Below are positions 7,981 to 16,485 of a stretch of DNA of 64,000 nucleotides, one piece after another; within the stretch, counting starts at the first letter, position 1; each line of letters begins with the position of its first letter. The position numbers and the translations under genes were made by a program. The DNA comes from Desulfobulbus oralis (GTDB lineage Bacteria; Desulfobacterota; Desulfobulbia; Desulfobulbales; Desulfobulbaceae): contig NZ_CP021255.1 in the NCBI RefSeq assembly GCF_002952055.1, positions 2,173,501 to 2,237,500 of the forward strand, given 5' to 3'. Below the pieces are notes generated by a model that searched no databases, was not told the DNA's origin, and saw only the letters and a program-made list of their open reading frames with translations.

Positions 7981-9627
7981 TTATCTAGCATAATTAAATA
8001 TCCATTGCGCTTTCAAAAGAGAATCTGTCCATATAATTTTATTCGAATATTCAGGATATTCATTCTCAAATAAATTCTTTAAAGAATTATGCATAGATCC
8101 ATTTCTCTGGACTATCAAAGCTCCAGCATATCCAGCTCTCATGGCTCCCAACCCATCACGCCATACACTATCTCCAATCATCAATAAATCATCTGGATTT
8201 AGAGATAACCTATCTGCGACATCCAAAAAACCTCTGGCGGCAGGTTTAGGAGATGATATCTCTTCTGTAAGAATAATTGATTTGAATTTAAAATATTTTG
8301 GCAATCGTTCTATTTTTTGCCACTGTGAATTTGCAGGGTTATCGGTTATTAAAGCGGTCGGTATGCCAAGGTCTAGAAGTTTCTGAAAAAAAACTTCTGC
8401 ATCTTGATGCAAAAAAAGGTTATCTGGATGAGCATTATGCCACATGGAAATTAAAATTTCTGAAAGATTACTTGGTAACCCAGCTCTATAAAGAGCAATA
8501 TCGATCAGTTTGTTCCATGGACCTTCATCAATAAGGCGTAATGCTTCTTCTTGAAAGAGTTTTACGGATGCATTATCAATATTTTTTTTAATTTTTTCTA
8601 ACGTAATTTTAAGTTTTTCGTGCATCCATCTTTTTTGACATATTAATATTTCATCAAGATCAAAAACAATTCCCTTGATTTGTTGATTAAATTTAGGAAT
8701 AAAGCTTTCATGCAAAGTACGAACAACGTATCCAGAACGTGCCGGCTTAAAATTTCGGTTGCCATGAAGAAGAAAATCTACCAAATTTACCCCTGCAGCC
8801 AAAGCACACACTGATGATGTCCCGGGTCGCGGATTTATATCACTCAACCAAATGGAGCTATCTAATTCTTCAAGAAACTGCACATTGAATAATCCATACC
8901 AACCATTTTTTATAAGCCAATTCGCCGTTGCAGCCACTAATTGTTCCAGCTCAGGATGATTATCAATTTCACTCACCACGGCAAATCCTCCCGTCGTCCG
9001 AAGCCGGCGTCGGCAAACTACAGGAGAACAATCGCCTTTTTCTCCTAAAGCAAAATCAACAGACCATTCCGTAAAACACGACAATTCACGTTGCCACAAA
9101 TATTCTCTCTCCTTTTCCTTTTGTACATTTTCACAATATTGCTGCCTATGGGCAAGCCGTAACAATCCTGTCCCTCCCCAACCTCGAATTGGTTTGCCCA
9201 ACAGAGGATAAGAAAAGTCATGTTGCATAGGATCTTCTGGAGGTAAAATTGGCAATCCGGCCGACTGTGCCGCAAGCGTAGTTTGTAATTTATCGCTCAA
9301 TAGGTCAACAAGGCTTGGCTTGCTAGAAAACACTTTTATCCCCAAAGTCTCCAATTCTACCCGTAGTCTGGATAAAATGGGCAGATCGTACATGGTAGTT
9401 GGGAAGAGAGCTTTAACAGAGTATTTGTTAATTAGAGCAATTAAAGAATTTCGAAAATCTTCGGCATATTTTACCTCAGGCATTACATGAAAAATATCGG
9501 CTTCAAATCGATTTAAGCTTTCAGGAATACTATCAGCAATTATAACACACCATTTGAGCGCACGTAGACTTCTCAAAACAGAGAGCCCTTGAAAACCACC
9601 TCCACCTACAACAATAGCATTCTTCAT
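7981..9627 (-). CDS. ATP-grasp / HAD-hydrolase fusion protein
   Basis: 548 residues with two recognisable halves. Residues 1 to about 310 resemble a carbamoyl-phosphate-synthase-like ATP-grasp ligase: a Rossmann-like start (AIVVGGGGFQGLSVLRSL), LLSDKLQTTLAAQSAGLPILPP, and the metal-binding end DINPRPGTSS. From about residue 318 there is a HAD phosphatase: motif I GIVFDLDEIL, motif II ALITDN, Lys of motif III in SSPKPAARG, and motif IV MIGDSVWRDGLGAMRAG. The pairing suggests a ligase and a phosphatase acting on one small molecule. It sits in an AT-rich, probably transferred, polysaccharide-type block. Three bases separate its ATG from the upstream methyltransferase fragment's stop. Product unknown. 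Confidence 0.8.
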   Translation of the reverse strand: MKNAIVVGGGGFQGLSVLRSLRALKWCVIIADSIPESLNRFEADIFHVMPEVKYAEDFRNSLIALINKYSVKALFPTTMYDLPILSRLRVELETLGIKVFSSKPSLVDLLSDKLQTTLAAQSAGLPILPPEDPMQHDFSYPLLGKPIRGWGGTGLLRLAHRQQYCENVQKEKEREYLWQRELSCFTEWSVDFALGEKGDCSPVVCRRRLRTTGGFAVVSEIDNHPELEQLVAATANWLIKNGWYGLFNVQFLEELDSSIWLSDINPRPGTSSVCALAAGVNLVDFLLHGNRNFKPARSGYVVRTLHESFIPKFNQQIKGIVFDLDEILICQKRWMHEKLKITLEKIKKNIDNASVKLFQEEALRLIDEGPWNKLIDIALYRAGLPSNLSEILISMWHNAHPDNLFLHQDAEVFFQKLLDLGIPTALITDNPANSQWQKIERLPKYFKFKSIILTEEISSPKPAARGFLDVADRLSLNPDDLLMIGDSVWRDGLGAMRAGYAGALIVQRNGSMHNSLKNLFENEYPEYSNKIIWTDSLLKAQWIFNYAR

Positions 9628-9630
9628 TAT

Positions 9631-9925
9631 TTATTTCTCTGGTATGCAAATCTCAACATAAAGGCAGTAAGCATATCGTGGGGATAAATCACCAGAATGG
9701 ACAAGAACATTCCAAACCGTTTCTGAAAGATTTAATGAACTAATTTGCGATGTTGCAAAAGGTTTAAGCATCAATCCTTCTTCTTTTGTTATAATCAGTC
9801 CAGATTTTTCAAATATAGAGCGAAAAGTATCTCTATCAAAATAACGTTTATGGCCGAGTTTAATATCCCATTCATTTAATGTCTCTTTCTGGGAATGGGA
9901 GAAAATCCCTCGCCTTGAGGCGAAG
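9631..9925 (-). pseudogene. C-terminal remnant of a SAM-dependent methyltransferase
   Basis: The last roughly 95 codons of a class I methyltransferase: LNEWDIKLGHKRYFDRDTF, then IFEKSGLIITKEEGLMLKPF, the usual end of sugar- or lipid-type methyltransferases. The N-terminal SAM-binding half is missing. The frame remains open by chance to 10011, but from about 9925 the DNA instead matches an IS200/IS605 transposase on the other strand, so the gene was cut at that junction. Composition is AT-rich like the downstream ATP-grasp gene, with which it would have formed an operon. Confidence 0.65.
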
Positions 9926-9932
9926 ACTTCAG

Positions 9933-10153
9933 TACATCTGTTTGTTTCGCTTCCTCCACAGATTTCTGTGAGTAAATTGGTTGGCCGCATAAAAGGGAAA
10001 ACCTCACGCAAGCTGCTTGCAGAAAACCGACGTTTGTCCGGGCAATTTTGGGGCCGTCATCTGTGGGGTCGCGGATATTTTGCCGCCAGTTCAGGCAATG
10101 TCACAGACGATGTCATCATGCAATATATTGCAGAGGGTCAGATCTTTGCTTGA
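9933..10153 (+). pseudogene. IS200/IS605-family TnpA (Y1 transposase) C-terminal fragment
   Basis: In the plus frame one reads HLFVSLPPQISVSKLVGRIK, then SGQFWGRHLWGRGYFAASSG and NVTDDVIMQYIAEGQ, the C-terminal half of the HUH/Y1 transposase family. The N-terminal half with the HUH motif is absent. A short perfect hairpin (TCGCC-TTGA-GGCGA, about 9909-9922) precedes the fragment and another hairpin follows the stop. The element replaced or truncated the methyltransferase. Confidence 0.75.
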
Positions 10154-10172
10154 CTCTTGCCAATGAAAAGCT

Positions 10173-10190
10173 CACCGGCTTCGCCCGGTG
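10173..10190. repeat. Hairpin downstream of the IS200/IS605 fragment
   Basis: CACCGG-cttcgc-CCGGTG, 20 bp after the tnpA stop. IS200/IS605 right ends typically carry such a subterminal palindrome. On the minus strand it is followed by AGCTTTTC, so it could also act as a weak terminator for a minus-strand transcript. Confidence 0.45.
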
Positions 10191-10207
10191 TGGCGGCTGA
10201 TTGGCGT

Positions 10208-10456
10208 TTATTTTTTATTCAGAAAATCATCAGGCGAAATACCGGCCTGCTTGAGAATTGCACGAAGAGTGCCTTCCCAGCCCGTTGAAAAAGTCTTCAG
10301 GTAAGGCATAATGGTGCACAGGCGATCAAAGTTTGTCGAGGAGGCAGTATGAGTCCTGGCCGGAGGCAGGCAGAGCAGAAGAGCATGTGGCTGATCTATG
10401 ATCAGCTGCCCCAGAGTCAGGGGCATGTCTTTTACGAGCGGCTGGTACTTTGACAC
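10208..10456 (-). CDS. Doubtful small ORF, unknown
   Basis: An 82-codon open frame between the IS200/IS605 debris and the Rhs fragment. Its second half ([20 protein letters not shown]) looks like ordinary protein, but no family is recognised and no convincing Shine-Dalgarno is seen. It overlaps the first codons of the Rhs piece on the other strand. A hairpin followed by T residues lies just beyond its stop. It may be a fragment of a larger lost gene. Confidence 0.25.
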   Translation of the reverse strand: MSKYQPLVKDMPLTLGQLIIDQPHALLLCLPPARTHTASSTNFDRLCTIMPYLKTFSTGWEGTLRAILKQAGISPDDFLNKK

Positions 10457-11053
10457 CGAGACCGGGCTGCACTACAACTGGAACAGAAACTACGATCCGG
10501 AGACCGGAAGATACCTCTCACCAGATCCCATCGGCCTCGATGGTGGACTCAACCTCTATGCCTATGAGGAAAATGATCCGGTGAATTGGGTGGATCCATG
10601 GGGACTTTTTTCGGTATTTGATTTATGGCCAGGACATCCCGAATATGAAGGAAGTCCTTTAGGTTGTGAAAGATTTTGCAAAGACAGAGGAGAATACTAC
10701 GACGTTTATATCCCTGCACCTAATGGGAAGGCGGGTGGTCTTTGTAAATGTAAAAATGTGAAGATCAATATGAAAATCCTGGCCATCATGATCCTTCTAA
10801 TTCTGGCCCTAACCAGTACAACAAGAAAAAAAGTGTTTTACCTGAGAACCATGAAGAACTTTGGCAACAAAGTCAACGATGATTGGATGGAAATAGGTGG
10901 ACAAAAATAGGTGAAGGGAAAAAAGCTGAATATTATAGATTTTTAAATGATGGTAATGGTAATTATCATTGGGGCGGCTCTACAAATGGTATGACAAAAT
11001 CAGGAAATCCAAATAGGATCAAACTTCAAGATGTTCCAGAAAATATCCGATAA
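10440..11053 (+). pseudogene. Rhs core tip with degraded C-terminal toxin domain
   Basis: The conserved Rhs core end is clear: [55 protein letters not shown]. Everything upstream (the long YD-repeat shell) is missing. After the DPWGL border a variable, AT-richer tip begins ([21 protein letters not shown]). Around 10770 the frame shifts; the tip resumes in another frame as [18 protein letters not shown]...[15 protein letters not shown], meets a TGA at about 10888, and continues [19 protein letters not shown] to RIKLQDVPENIR. Both lesions make the effector inactive. The immunity gene follows by 9 bp. Confidence 0.8.
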
Positions 11054-11062
11054 TTTAATTAT

Positions 11063-11545
11063 ATGAGTGATTTCGTATGTATTGGCAATAAAAGTCAATT
11101 TGCCATTGAATATGTGATATGCGAGAAAACTCCTTATTTAATGGGAAGAATGTGTCTTTGGGTTAATGATTTATATATTGGAAACATAGAAGAAGATGTT
11201 ATGCTCTTGACAGTAAAGCATTATTTTTACGTAAAAATGTCTCAGCCAGAGCATTTAAGGAGAAATGAATTCAAATTAATGAAACCTGAAGAAGTGTATA
11301 GGTACATCTATGATGTGGAATATGATCATACGCGATATTTATTAAATATATGCGAGTCTTTTGATGATTTTTCTACAGTAATCTATATTCTTGAGGGTAA
11401 TGTAAATTTAATCTGGAAATTATATGAAGATGCATCGAACAAATACCCTGAATATCCGTTGGGCCTAAATTCTTCAAGTATTGATTTTGATCATTTTAGC
11501 AACGTTGTTAATCAATTTATATCTGACATTAATGTGCTAACATGA
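11063..11545 (+). CDS. Immunity protein, Imm42-like
   Basis: An intact 160-residue acidic cytoplasmic protein directly behind an Rhs toxin tip, the position of polymorphic-toxin immunity genes. The N terminus (IGNKSQFAIEYVI...YLMGRMCLWVNDLYIGNIEED) matches my recollection of the Imm42 family pattern: K-[ST]-FAIE, then MGR-x-CLW, then IG. It would bind and neutralise the cognate toxin. Codon use is AT-rich like the toxin tip, implying both arrived as one cassette. ATG 11063 is preceded only by AT-rich sequence with no strong Shine-Dalgarno. Confidence 0.7.
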   Translation: MSDFVCIGNKSQFAIEYVICEKTPYLMGRMCLWVNDLYIGNIEEDVMLLTVKHYFYVKMSQPEHLRRNEFKLMKPEEVYRYIYDVEYDHTRYLLNICESFDDFSTVIYILEGNVNLIWKLYEDASNKYPEYPLGLNSSSIDFDHFSNVVNQFISDINVLT

Positions 11546-11577
11546 ATTGCTTGTGAGGTCATGAAGCGGGGTCGGAC

Positions 11578-12847
11578 CACTGCTGTCCCACTAAATTTGG
11601 AATAGCGATAACTGGTTGTTATTTAATGGTATTTTTTGTTTTTCCGGACAAAAAGTTTGTCTAAATCTCGCCGTTCAAACAGGTTGAGCTGAAGAAGCCG
11701 CAAAATCTGCAAGATAGACTGCCCCAGGCGGCTCTGAAATTTGGTGAACGCCACCAGAAGATACGCGCACAAGGCAATCCACAGTTGCGTCCGAACCGCG
11801 TTCATGCTGGTGCCCACGAAGCTCTTCACTTTCAGGTGTTGCTTGATCCACTTGAAAAAGAGTTCCACCTGCCACCGCTCCTTGTACAGCGCCGCCACTG
11901 TGGTAGCCGGAATCCCAGGCGCATTGGTCAAAAACTCGTATTCCTCGCCTGTAGACTCATCCAGAAAGCGCACCTTGCACAACGTGCCTTTCACGCCTTT
12001 GAGCTGGATTTTCCTGTCTTCCAGTACGCCAGGACTTTTGCGCCCTCGACGTTTCGCGCCAGGATGAATCACTGCCCCGTGCTTCAGCCGCGTCACGAAA
12101 CGACCGCCTTCCTCCGTCAGTTCCTGGTACCACTGGTAGTCCGTGTAGCCGCGATCAAAGACCACCCATGAGCCTCGGGGCAGACTCAGTTTTCGGGCCA
12201 TGTTGATCTCATGAACCTTCCCTGTCGTCATGTCCACAAAATCGGGAAGCTAGCCGTCCGCGGAGACACCCACCTGCATTTTCACCGCGCCTTTGCCGGT
12301 GCGGCAGCTGGCCCGGGAGAACAGCGACAGCGGCAGTTCAATCACCGTGGCGTCAAGCAGATAGACCTTACTGCCGTCCTTGAAGTGGAACTTTTGCTTG
12401 GGTGGAGCGAACGCCTGACAACGGGCCAAAAGCGCCTGAAACACTTTCTCAAAGAGCTCCGGGGGAGTGCTTTCGTTGGCCCGTGCCAGGCTGGAACGGC
12501 TGAATGAGTCCAGGCCCAGGTGGTAGAGTTTGTGGAGTTGTGGCGAGAAAGTAGCCATTATGCCGCGCAAGCTGTCGCGCCCGGTGAGTTGCCCTGTCAT
12601 CATGACCACAAACTGTGTCCAAACGGGAACTGCCCGGCGATGCACTTTGGGCAACACCGCTCGACGGACTTGCTCAAACTCATGTCTCGGAAAAACTCTA
12701 AGCACTTGGCTCAAAATCGTGTTACAATGCTCCATGGCTTGGATCTCCTTGGTTTTAATGAACTTTTTGTAAACCCATTATAACACACCAGGGATTCCAA
12801 GCCTTCATTTTCTCTAGAAATCATTGATATTTTGCGGGACAGCAGTG
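11578..12847. mobile_element. IS4-family insertion sequence
   Basis: About 1.27 kb. Ends share CACTGCTGTCCC(A/G)C(T/A)AAAT as imperfect inverted repeats (11578 inward; 12847 inward on the other strand). One transposase frame lies between them on the minus strand. No matching target duplication is seen at the flanks, suggesting rearrangement after insertion. Confidence 0.7.
11623..12735 (-). pseudogene. IS4-family transposase interrupted by one in-frame amber codon
   Basis: Two adjacent pieces in the same frame (12735-12250 and 12237-11623) join as ...GVSADG-stop-LPDFVDMTTG..., so a single TAG around 12250 breaks an otherwise full-length transposase of about 370 residues. The DDE residues are readable: first Asp in VYLLDATVIELPL, second in VVFDRGYTDYQWY, and the IS4 YREK signature in YKERWQVELFFKWIK. 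The N-terminal region (TILSQVLRVFPRHEFEQ) is the DUF4372-type domain typical of this subgroup. Confidence 0.85.
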
Positions 12848-12865
12848 ACAATCAAGGCACAATCT

Positions 12866-14161
12866 GGTTCCTCGCTGTTTCATGTGGGTAGGGCAAAAGA
12901 GAGTCCCGCACCCAGGAGGTAGATCATGGCGATCAAATTCTTCGTGGACCGGTAGCCACGCGCCCGAGACCTGGCCGCCTGGATCAGGCTGTTCGTGCCT
13001 TCCAGAATGCCGTTGCTGATCCTTGAAGTGAACCAGCGCAAGATGCCGTCCCAGTGCCGTTTGATGGTCGCCGCTGCCTGTTTCATGGGTTCCAGCCGGC
13101 AGTGCGTCGCCCAGAAGTACCACCTCTTCAGGAAGGTCTCCGCCTGGCCGGGGGCCTGCTGGAACAAGTCCTGAAATGTCGTTTTCAGTTGCCAGGCCCG
13201 GGCCGTTTTCAGATTCAGCCCGGACATGGTGAGTGCCGCCAGACACTCCTGTTGCGAGGCAGGTAATTTGTCACGGTTTTTCAGCCACACATACCGGCTC
13301 TTCGCCAGCTCGGGCCGAGTCTTCGCCTCCTCGCGCCGCACCTGGTCCACCGCGTCGCCCGGCACCTTCATGATGTGGAACCGGTCAAAGGTGATGTGCG
13401 CCCCGGGGCAGTTCGCCTCCACGCCGGAAATGAACGCGGGCGACATGTTGCAACACACCTCGTTTACCTTTGCGGGATCGCGCCGTGGGCCGCAAGCTCT
13501 TCCTTGAAGCGCTGGATTGTGGCGGCATCCCGGCCCTCGGTGGCGAACAGCACCTTGTGGCTTCGCAGGCGGGCGAACACGGTGACGTAGTTGTGGCCGC
13601 GTTTGCTGGCTGTCTCGTCCACGCCAAAGGAAGCGACGTCGGCGCAGGAGATGCTCGTTCTGGCCTCCTCCACATGGTGATTCACCACGCGCCAGAGCCG
13701 GGTGTCATGCTCGCCCACATGCTTTGCCAGGCTTCGTGTTGGCATGGCCTTGGCGAGGCTCATGACCAGGGCCTCAAACAGCAGGGTGAAGCCGCTGCCT
13801 GGACGCGCCCAGGGCACGGATACCTGCTTGACGCCGCAATGGTCGCATTTGACTCGGGGCAGCTTCGCGGTCAGCCAGGCTTCGTGCTGGAAGAAGTTCA
13901 GGTGCCGCCAGCTCTTTTCCGTGGTGTCGTATGCCTTGAGGTCTGCCTGGCCGCATTGCGGACAGACAAAGACGCTGCCCCGGGGAAAGGCCAAACGAAT
14001 ATCCAGGCGCTTTTGCTCTGCGGCAAACTCGCAGGACTCCACCTGCCACGGCGGAGTCAAACCAAGGGCCATTTGGAAAAGGTCGGTGTCACGCATGGAT
14101 GAAAACCTCAAGAAGGGAAACAAGGAAAAAACACCTTGCCCACATGAAACAGCGAGGAACC
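12866..14161. mobile_element. ISL3-family insertion sequence
   Basis: 1,296 bp bounded by 23-bp perfect inverted repeats beginning GGTTCCTCGCTGTTTCAT (12866 inward; 14161 inward on the other strand). The transposase is on the minus strand. The right flank from 14162 is the 3' tail of an IS30 copy, while the left flank is unrelated, and no 8-bp target duplication is present; the IS30 part left of the insertion has been lost. Confidence 0.85.
12880..14096 (-). pseudogene. ISL3-family transposase with a one-base frameshift
   Basis: The N-terminal part runs from MRDTDLFQMALGL (14096) through the zinc-finger pairs VCPQCGQADL and VKCDHCGVKQ to the DDE region with FGVDETASKRGHNYVTVF. It then breaks after AAHGAIP at about 13475. 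The other piece resumes as AKVNEVCCNMSPAFISGVE, THITFDRFHIMK-like sequence and the C-terminal NGILEGTNSLIQAARSRARG. One missing base explains the break. About 404 residues if repaired. Confidence 0.85.
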
Positions 14162-14223
14162 ACACTACCAGACTCCCGCTGAGGTTTTTAATCACGCCCT
14201 CACCGGTGCATTTGCAATTTGAA
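14162..14223 (+). mobile_element. IS30-family 3' tail (copy 2, fragment)
   Basis: About 60 bp matching the last codons of the IS30 transposase (ACTCCCGCTGAGGTTTTTAA to CATTTGCAATTTGAA), very close to the sequence at 63341-63400 and at 6595-6654. It is cut off on its left by the ISL3 element. Confidence 0.8.
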
Positions 14224-14319
14224 TGCACCCAATTGCAAGTTGCAATTTACCAATAAATCGTTTCTGATTGCGTTCAGAATTGTGAAGCCGGCAATCTAAT
14301 AACAGTATGGAGAGCCAGA

Positions 14320-16149
14320 ATGAGCACATTTGATAGCACGAAAATATCCCTCGACACACTTCTTCAGGATATTTGTACTGGTAAAATACAGCTACCGGAT
14401 TTTCAGCGTGGTTGGGTTTGGGATGATGACCACATACGTGACCTTCTGGCCAGTGTCGCACGGTCTTTCCCTATTGGCGCTGTAATGTTGCTTGAAACCG
14501 GTGGTGATGTTAAATTACAGACGCGGCCATTGGAAGGATTGGAAACGGCCGCAGCCAAAGATGTCGCACCGGAAAAGCTAATCCTTGATGGTCAGCAGCG
14601 CCTGACAACCTTAAACCAAACTTTGGCACTACCTACCCCCGTGCAGACACGCACAAGCAAGGGAAAGAAGATCCGGCTGTATTATTATTTTGATATAAAT
14701 TTGGCCGTCGAATCGCCCTATGATCTAGATTCGGCAATCATCGCCGTTGATGAAAACCGTCAATTGTATAGCAACTTTGGCCGCGTGGTCTTGGATTTGT
14801 CAACACGCGAACAGGAGTGTAAGCAATTGTATTTTCCTTGTACGCAATTGATGAATTCAGACGAATGGGAAAAATGCCTGCATAGTGTGGCCCCTAAACA
14901 CTGGGACACTTACATGAAATTTCGCAGCCAGATCCCGGAATCGTTCCGCAAATACCATCTTCCGGTAATTCAATTACATAAAAACACTTCTAAGGAAGCC
15001 GTTTGCCTAGTGTTTGAAAAAGTAAATACCGGTGGTGTGCAGCTCACCGTATTCGAGTTGATTACGGCAAGCTATGCTGCAGAGGGATTCAATTTGCGTG
15101 ACGACTGGTTTGGCTCAGAATTGCGAAAAGTCGATTCCAGAAAAAAACGAATTGCAGAAAATCCACTATTGACTGGCGTGGAACCTACCGAATTTTTGCA
15201 AGCAATTACCCTTGTATATACGTGGCAGCGCAAACAGACAGATATTGAATCCGGAAAAAACGGCAATGCAGTACGTCCTGTCAGTGCCAAGCGCGCCGAC
15301 GTATTGGAACTTCCGCTTTCTGCTTGGAAAGATTGGGCAGATAAGCTGGAGCAAGGTTTCAAATTAGCCGCAAAGTTTCTGAAAAAAGAGTCCTTTTACA
15401 ACCGCAAAGAGCTGCCGTACAGCACTCAGATTGTGCCATTGGCTGCCATTTTGACGTATCTGGGGGAAAAATGGCTGGAGCCGAAAATCTATGGCAAGTT
15501 GGCTCAGTGGTTTTGGTGTGGTGTGCTTGGTGAGCTTTATGGTGGTGCAGTAGAAACGCGGATTGCAAATGACTATGAAGAGTTGATCCAATGGTTTGAA
15601 AATGACAAATCGCTACCGCGTACCGTGTTAGATGCCAACTTCCAGCCGGACCGTTTTGATACCTTACGTTCGCGTCTAAGTGCTGCCTACAAGGGAATCA
15701 ATGTGCTGGTATTGCGGGAAGGCGCGCAGGATTGGCTCTGGAAAGCAGGAATAAAAGAACTGGATCTCGACGAAGTTGCCCTTGATATTCATCATATCTT
15801 CCCACGAACTTGGTGCGAAGAGCAGGGAATAAAAAAAGAATCCTACGACTCGATTCTGAACAAAACGCCGCTGTCATACAAGGCTAATCGTAAAATTGGT
15901 GGGAATGCACCTTCCGTTTATATCCCGCGCCTTCAAGCTGAAAAGAATGTGCAACTTACTGCCGAAGAGATGAGCGAGATATTGGGCAGCCATGCGCTCG
16001 ACCCGAATCTACTTAGAGCGGATGATTACAGCGCGTTTATTAATGATCGTCGAAAGAGATTGAGCAAGCTTGTTTCAAGCGCCATGGGAAAGCCAATCGG
16101 TACAATTCCAGAAGGCGGCGAATATATTCTGAATGGTGAGGAGACTTAA
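14320..16149 (+). CDS. DUF262/HNH protein, GmrSD-like putative defence nuclease
   Basis: An intact 609-residue protein. The N-terminal DUF262 (ParB-like nucleotide-binding) domain shows IQLPDFQRGWVWDDDHIRDL, FPIGAVML and the signature LDGQQRLTTL. The C-terminal part has an HNH/DUF1524 nuclease core: DIHHIFPRTWCEEQ, then SILNKTPLSYKANRKIGGNAPS. In GmrSD and related type IV enzymes these domains respectively hydrolyse NTP and cut modified phage DNA; here they lie in one chain. It stands alone, downstream of IS30 and ISL3 debris, with lower GC than the core genes. Start ATG 14320 has GGAGA 7 bp upstream. Confidence 0.8.
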   Translation: MSTFDSTKISLDTLLQDICTGKIQLPDFQRGWVWDDDHIRDLLASVARSFPIGAVMLLETGGDVKLQTRPLEGLETAAAKDVAPEKLILDGQQRLTTLNQTLALPTPVQTRTSKGKKIRLYYYFDINLAVESPYDLDSAIIAVDENRQLYSNFGRVVLDLSTREQECKQLYFPCTQLMNSDEWEKCLHSVAPKHWDTYMKFRSQIPESFRKYHLPVIQLHKNTSKEAVCLVFEKVNTGGVQLTVFELITASYAAEGFNLRDDWFGSELRKVDSRKKRIAENPLLTGVEPTEFLQAITLVYTWQRKQTDIESGKNGNAVRPVSAKRADVLELPLSAWKDWADKLEQGFKLAAKFLKKESFYNRKELPYSTQIVPLAAILTYLGEKWLEPKIYGKLAQWFWCGVLGELYGGAVETRIANDYEELIQWFENDKSLPRTVLDANFQPDRFDTLRSRLSAAYKGINVLVLREGAQDWLWKAGIKELDLDEVALDIHHIFPRTWCEEQGIKKESYDSILNKTPLSYKANRKIGGNAPSVYIPRLQAEKNVQLTAEEMSEILGSHALDPNLLRADDYSAFINDRRKRLSKLVSSAMGKPIGTIPEGGEYILNGEET

Positions 16150-16485
16150 CAGTCCGTTGAAGAATCCGCAATAACACACACATTTTGAGTAAAAAATTTC
16201 GTAAGGCAGATGAGCGACTCACTGATTCTGCGTCACTTAAAATTTGCAATTCCCGAAACCTGAAATATTTTTTCAACGGGATGCTATGGGAAGAAAATTG
16301 TTCGATAAGCTGGGCTTTGGTGTTCTTGATGTGTTGCGTGGCATCTCCATCAGCATCTCCTCACTGTCCGGGAGCCAATTGCACGTTTCCTGGGATCTTC
16401 ATTCCCGACTCCTTGTTCAGTTCATGCTTTCCCCATTCTGATGTCCGGAATATGCTATCCCGGCAACTGCAGGTTTTCCGCCACA
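16150..16485. other. Intergenic, no gene recognised
   Basis: 336 bp between the DUF262 gene and the sigma-54 regulator, which converge. Several short open frames are present but none shows family sequence or a good ribosome-binding site. No terminator with a clear T run was found. Confidence 0.5.

Noticed and set aside
10770..11053. TGA inside the Rhs toxin tip as a selenocysteine codon
   Set aside because: A separate frameshift in the same tip shows the gene is decaying, and no SECIS-like hairpin follows the TGA.
12238..12250. Programmed read-through of the TAG in the IS4 transposase
   Set aside because: No readthrough context or hairpin is evident, and neighbouring elements are also broken; a nonsense mutation is simpler.
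11570..12860. Target-site duplications flanking the IS4 element
   Set aside because: The flanks (gtcggac and acaatca) do not match.
16185..16441. Small protein genes between the DUF262 gene and the regulator
   Set aside because: Open frames of 60-120 codons exist but have no family sequence or convincing ribosome-binding sites.
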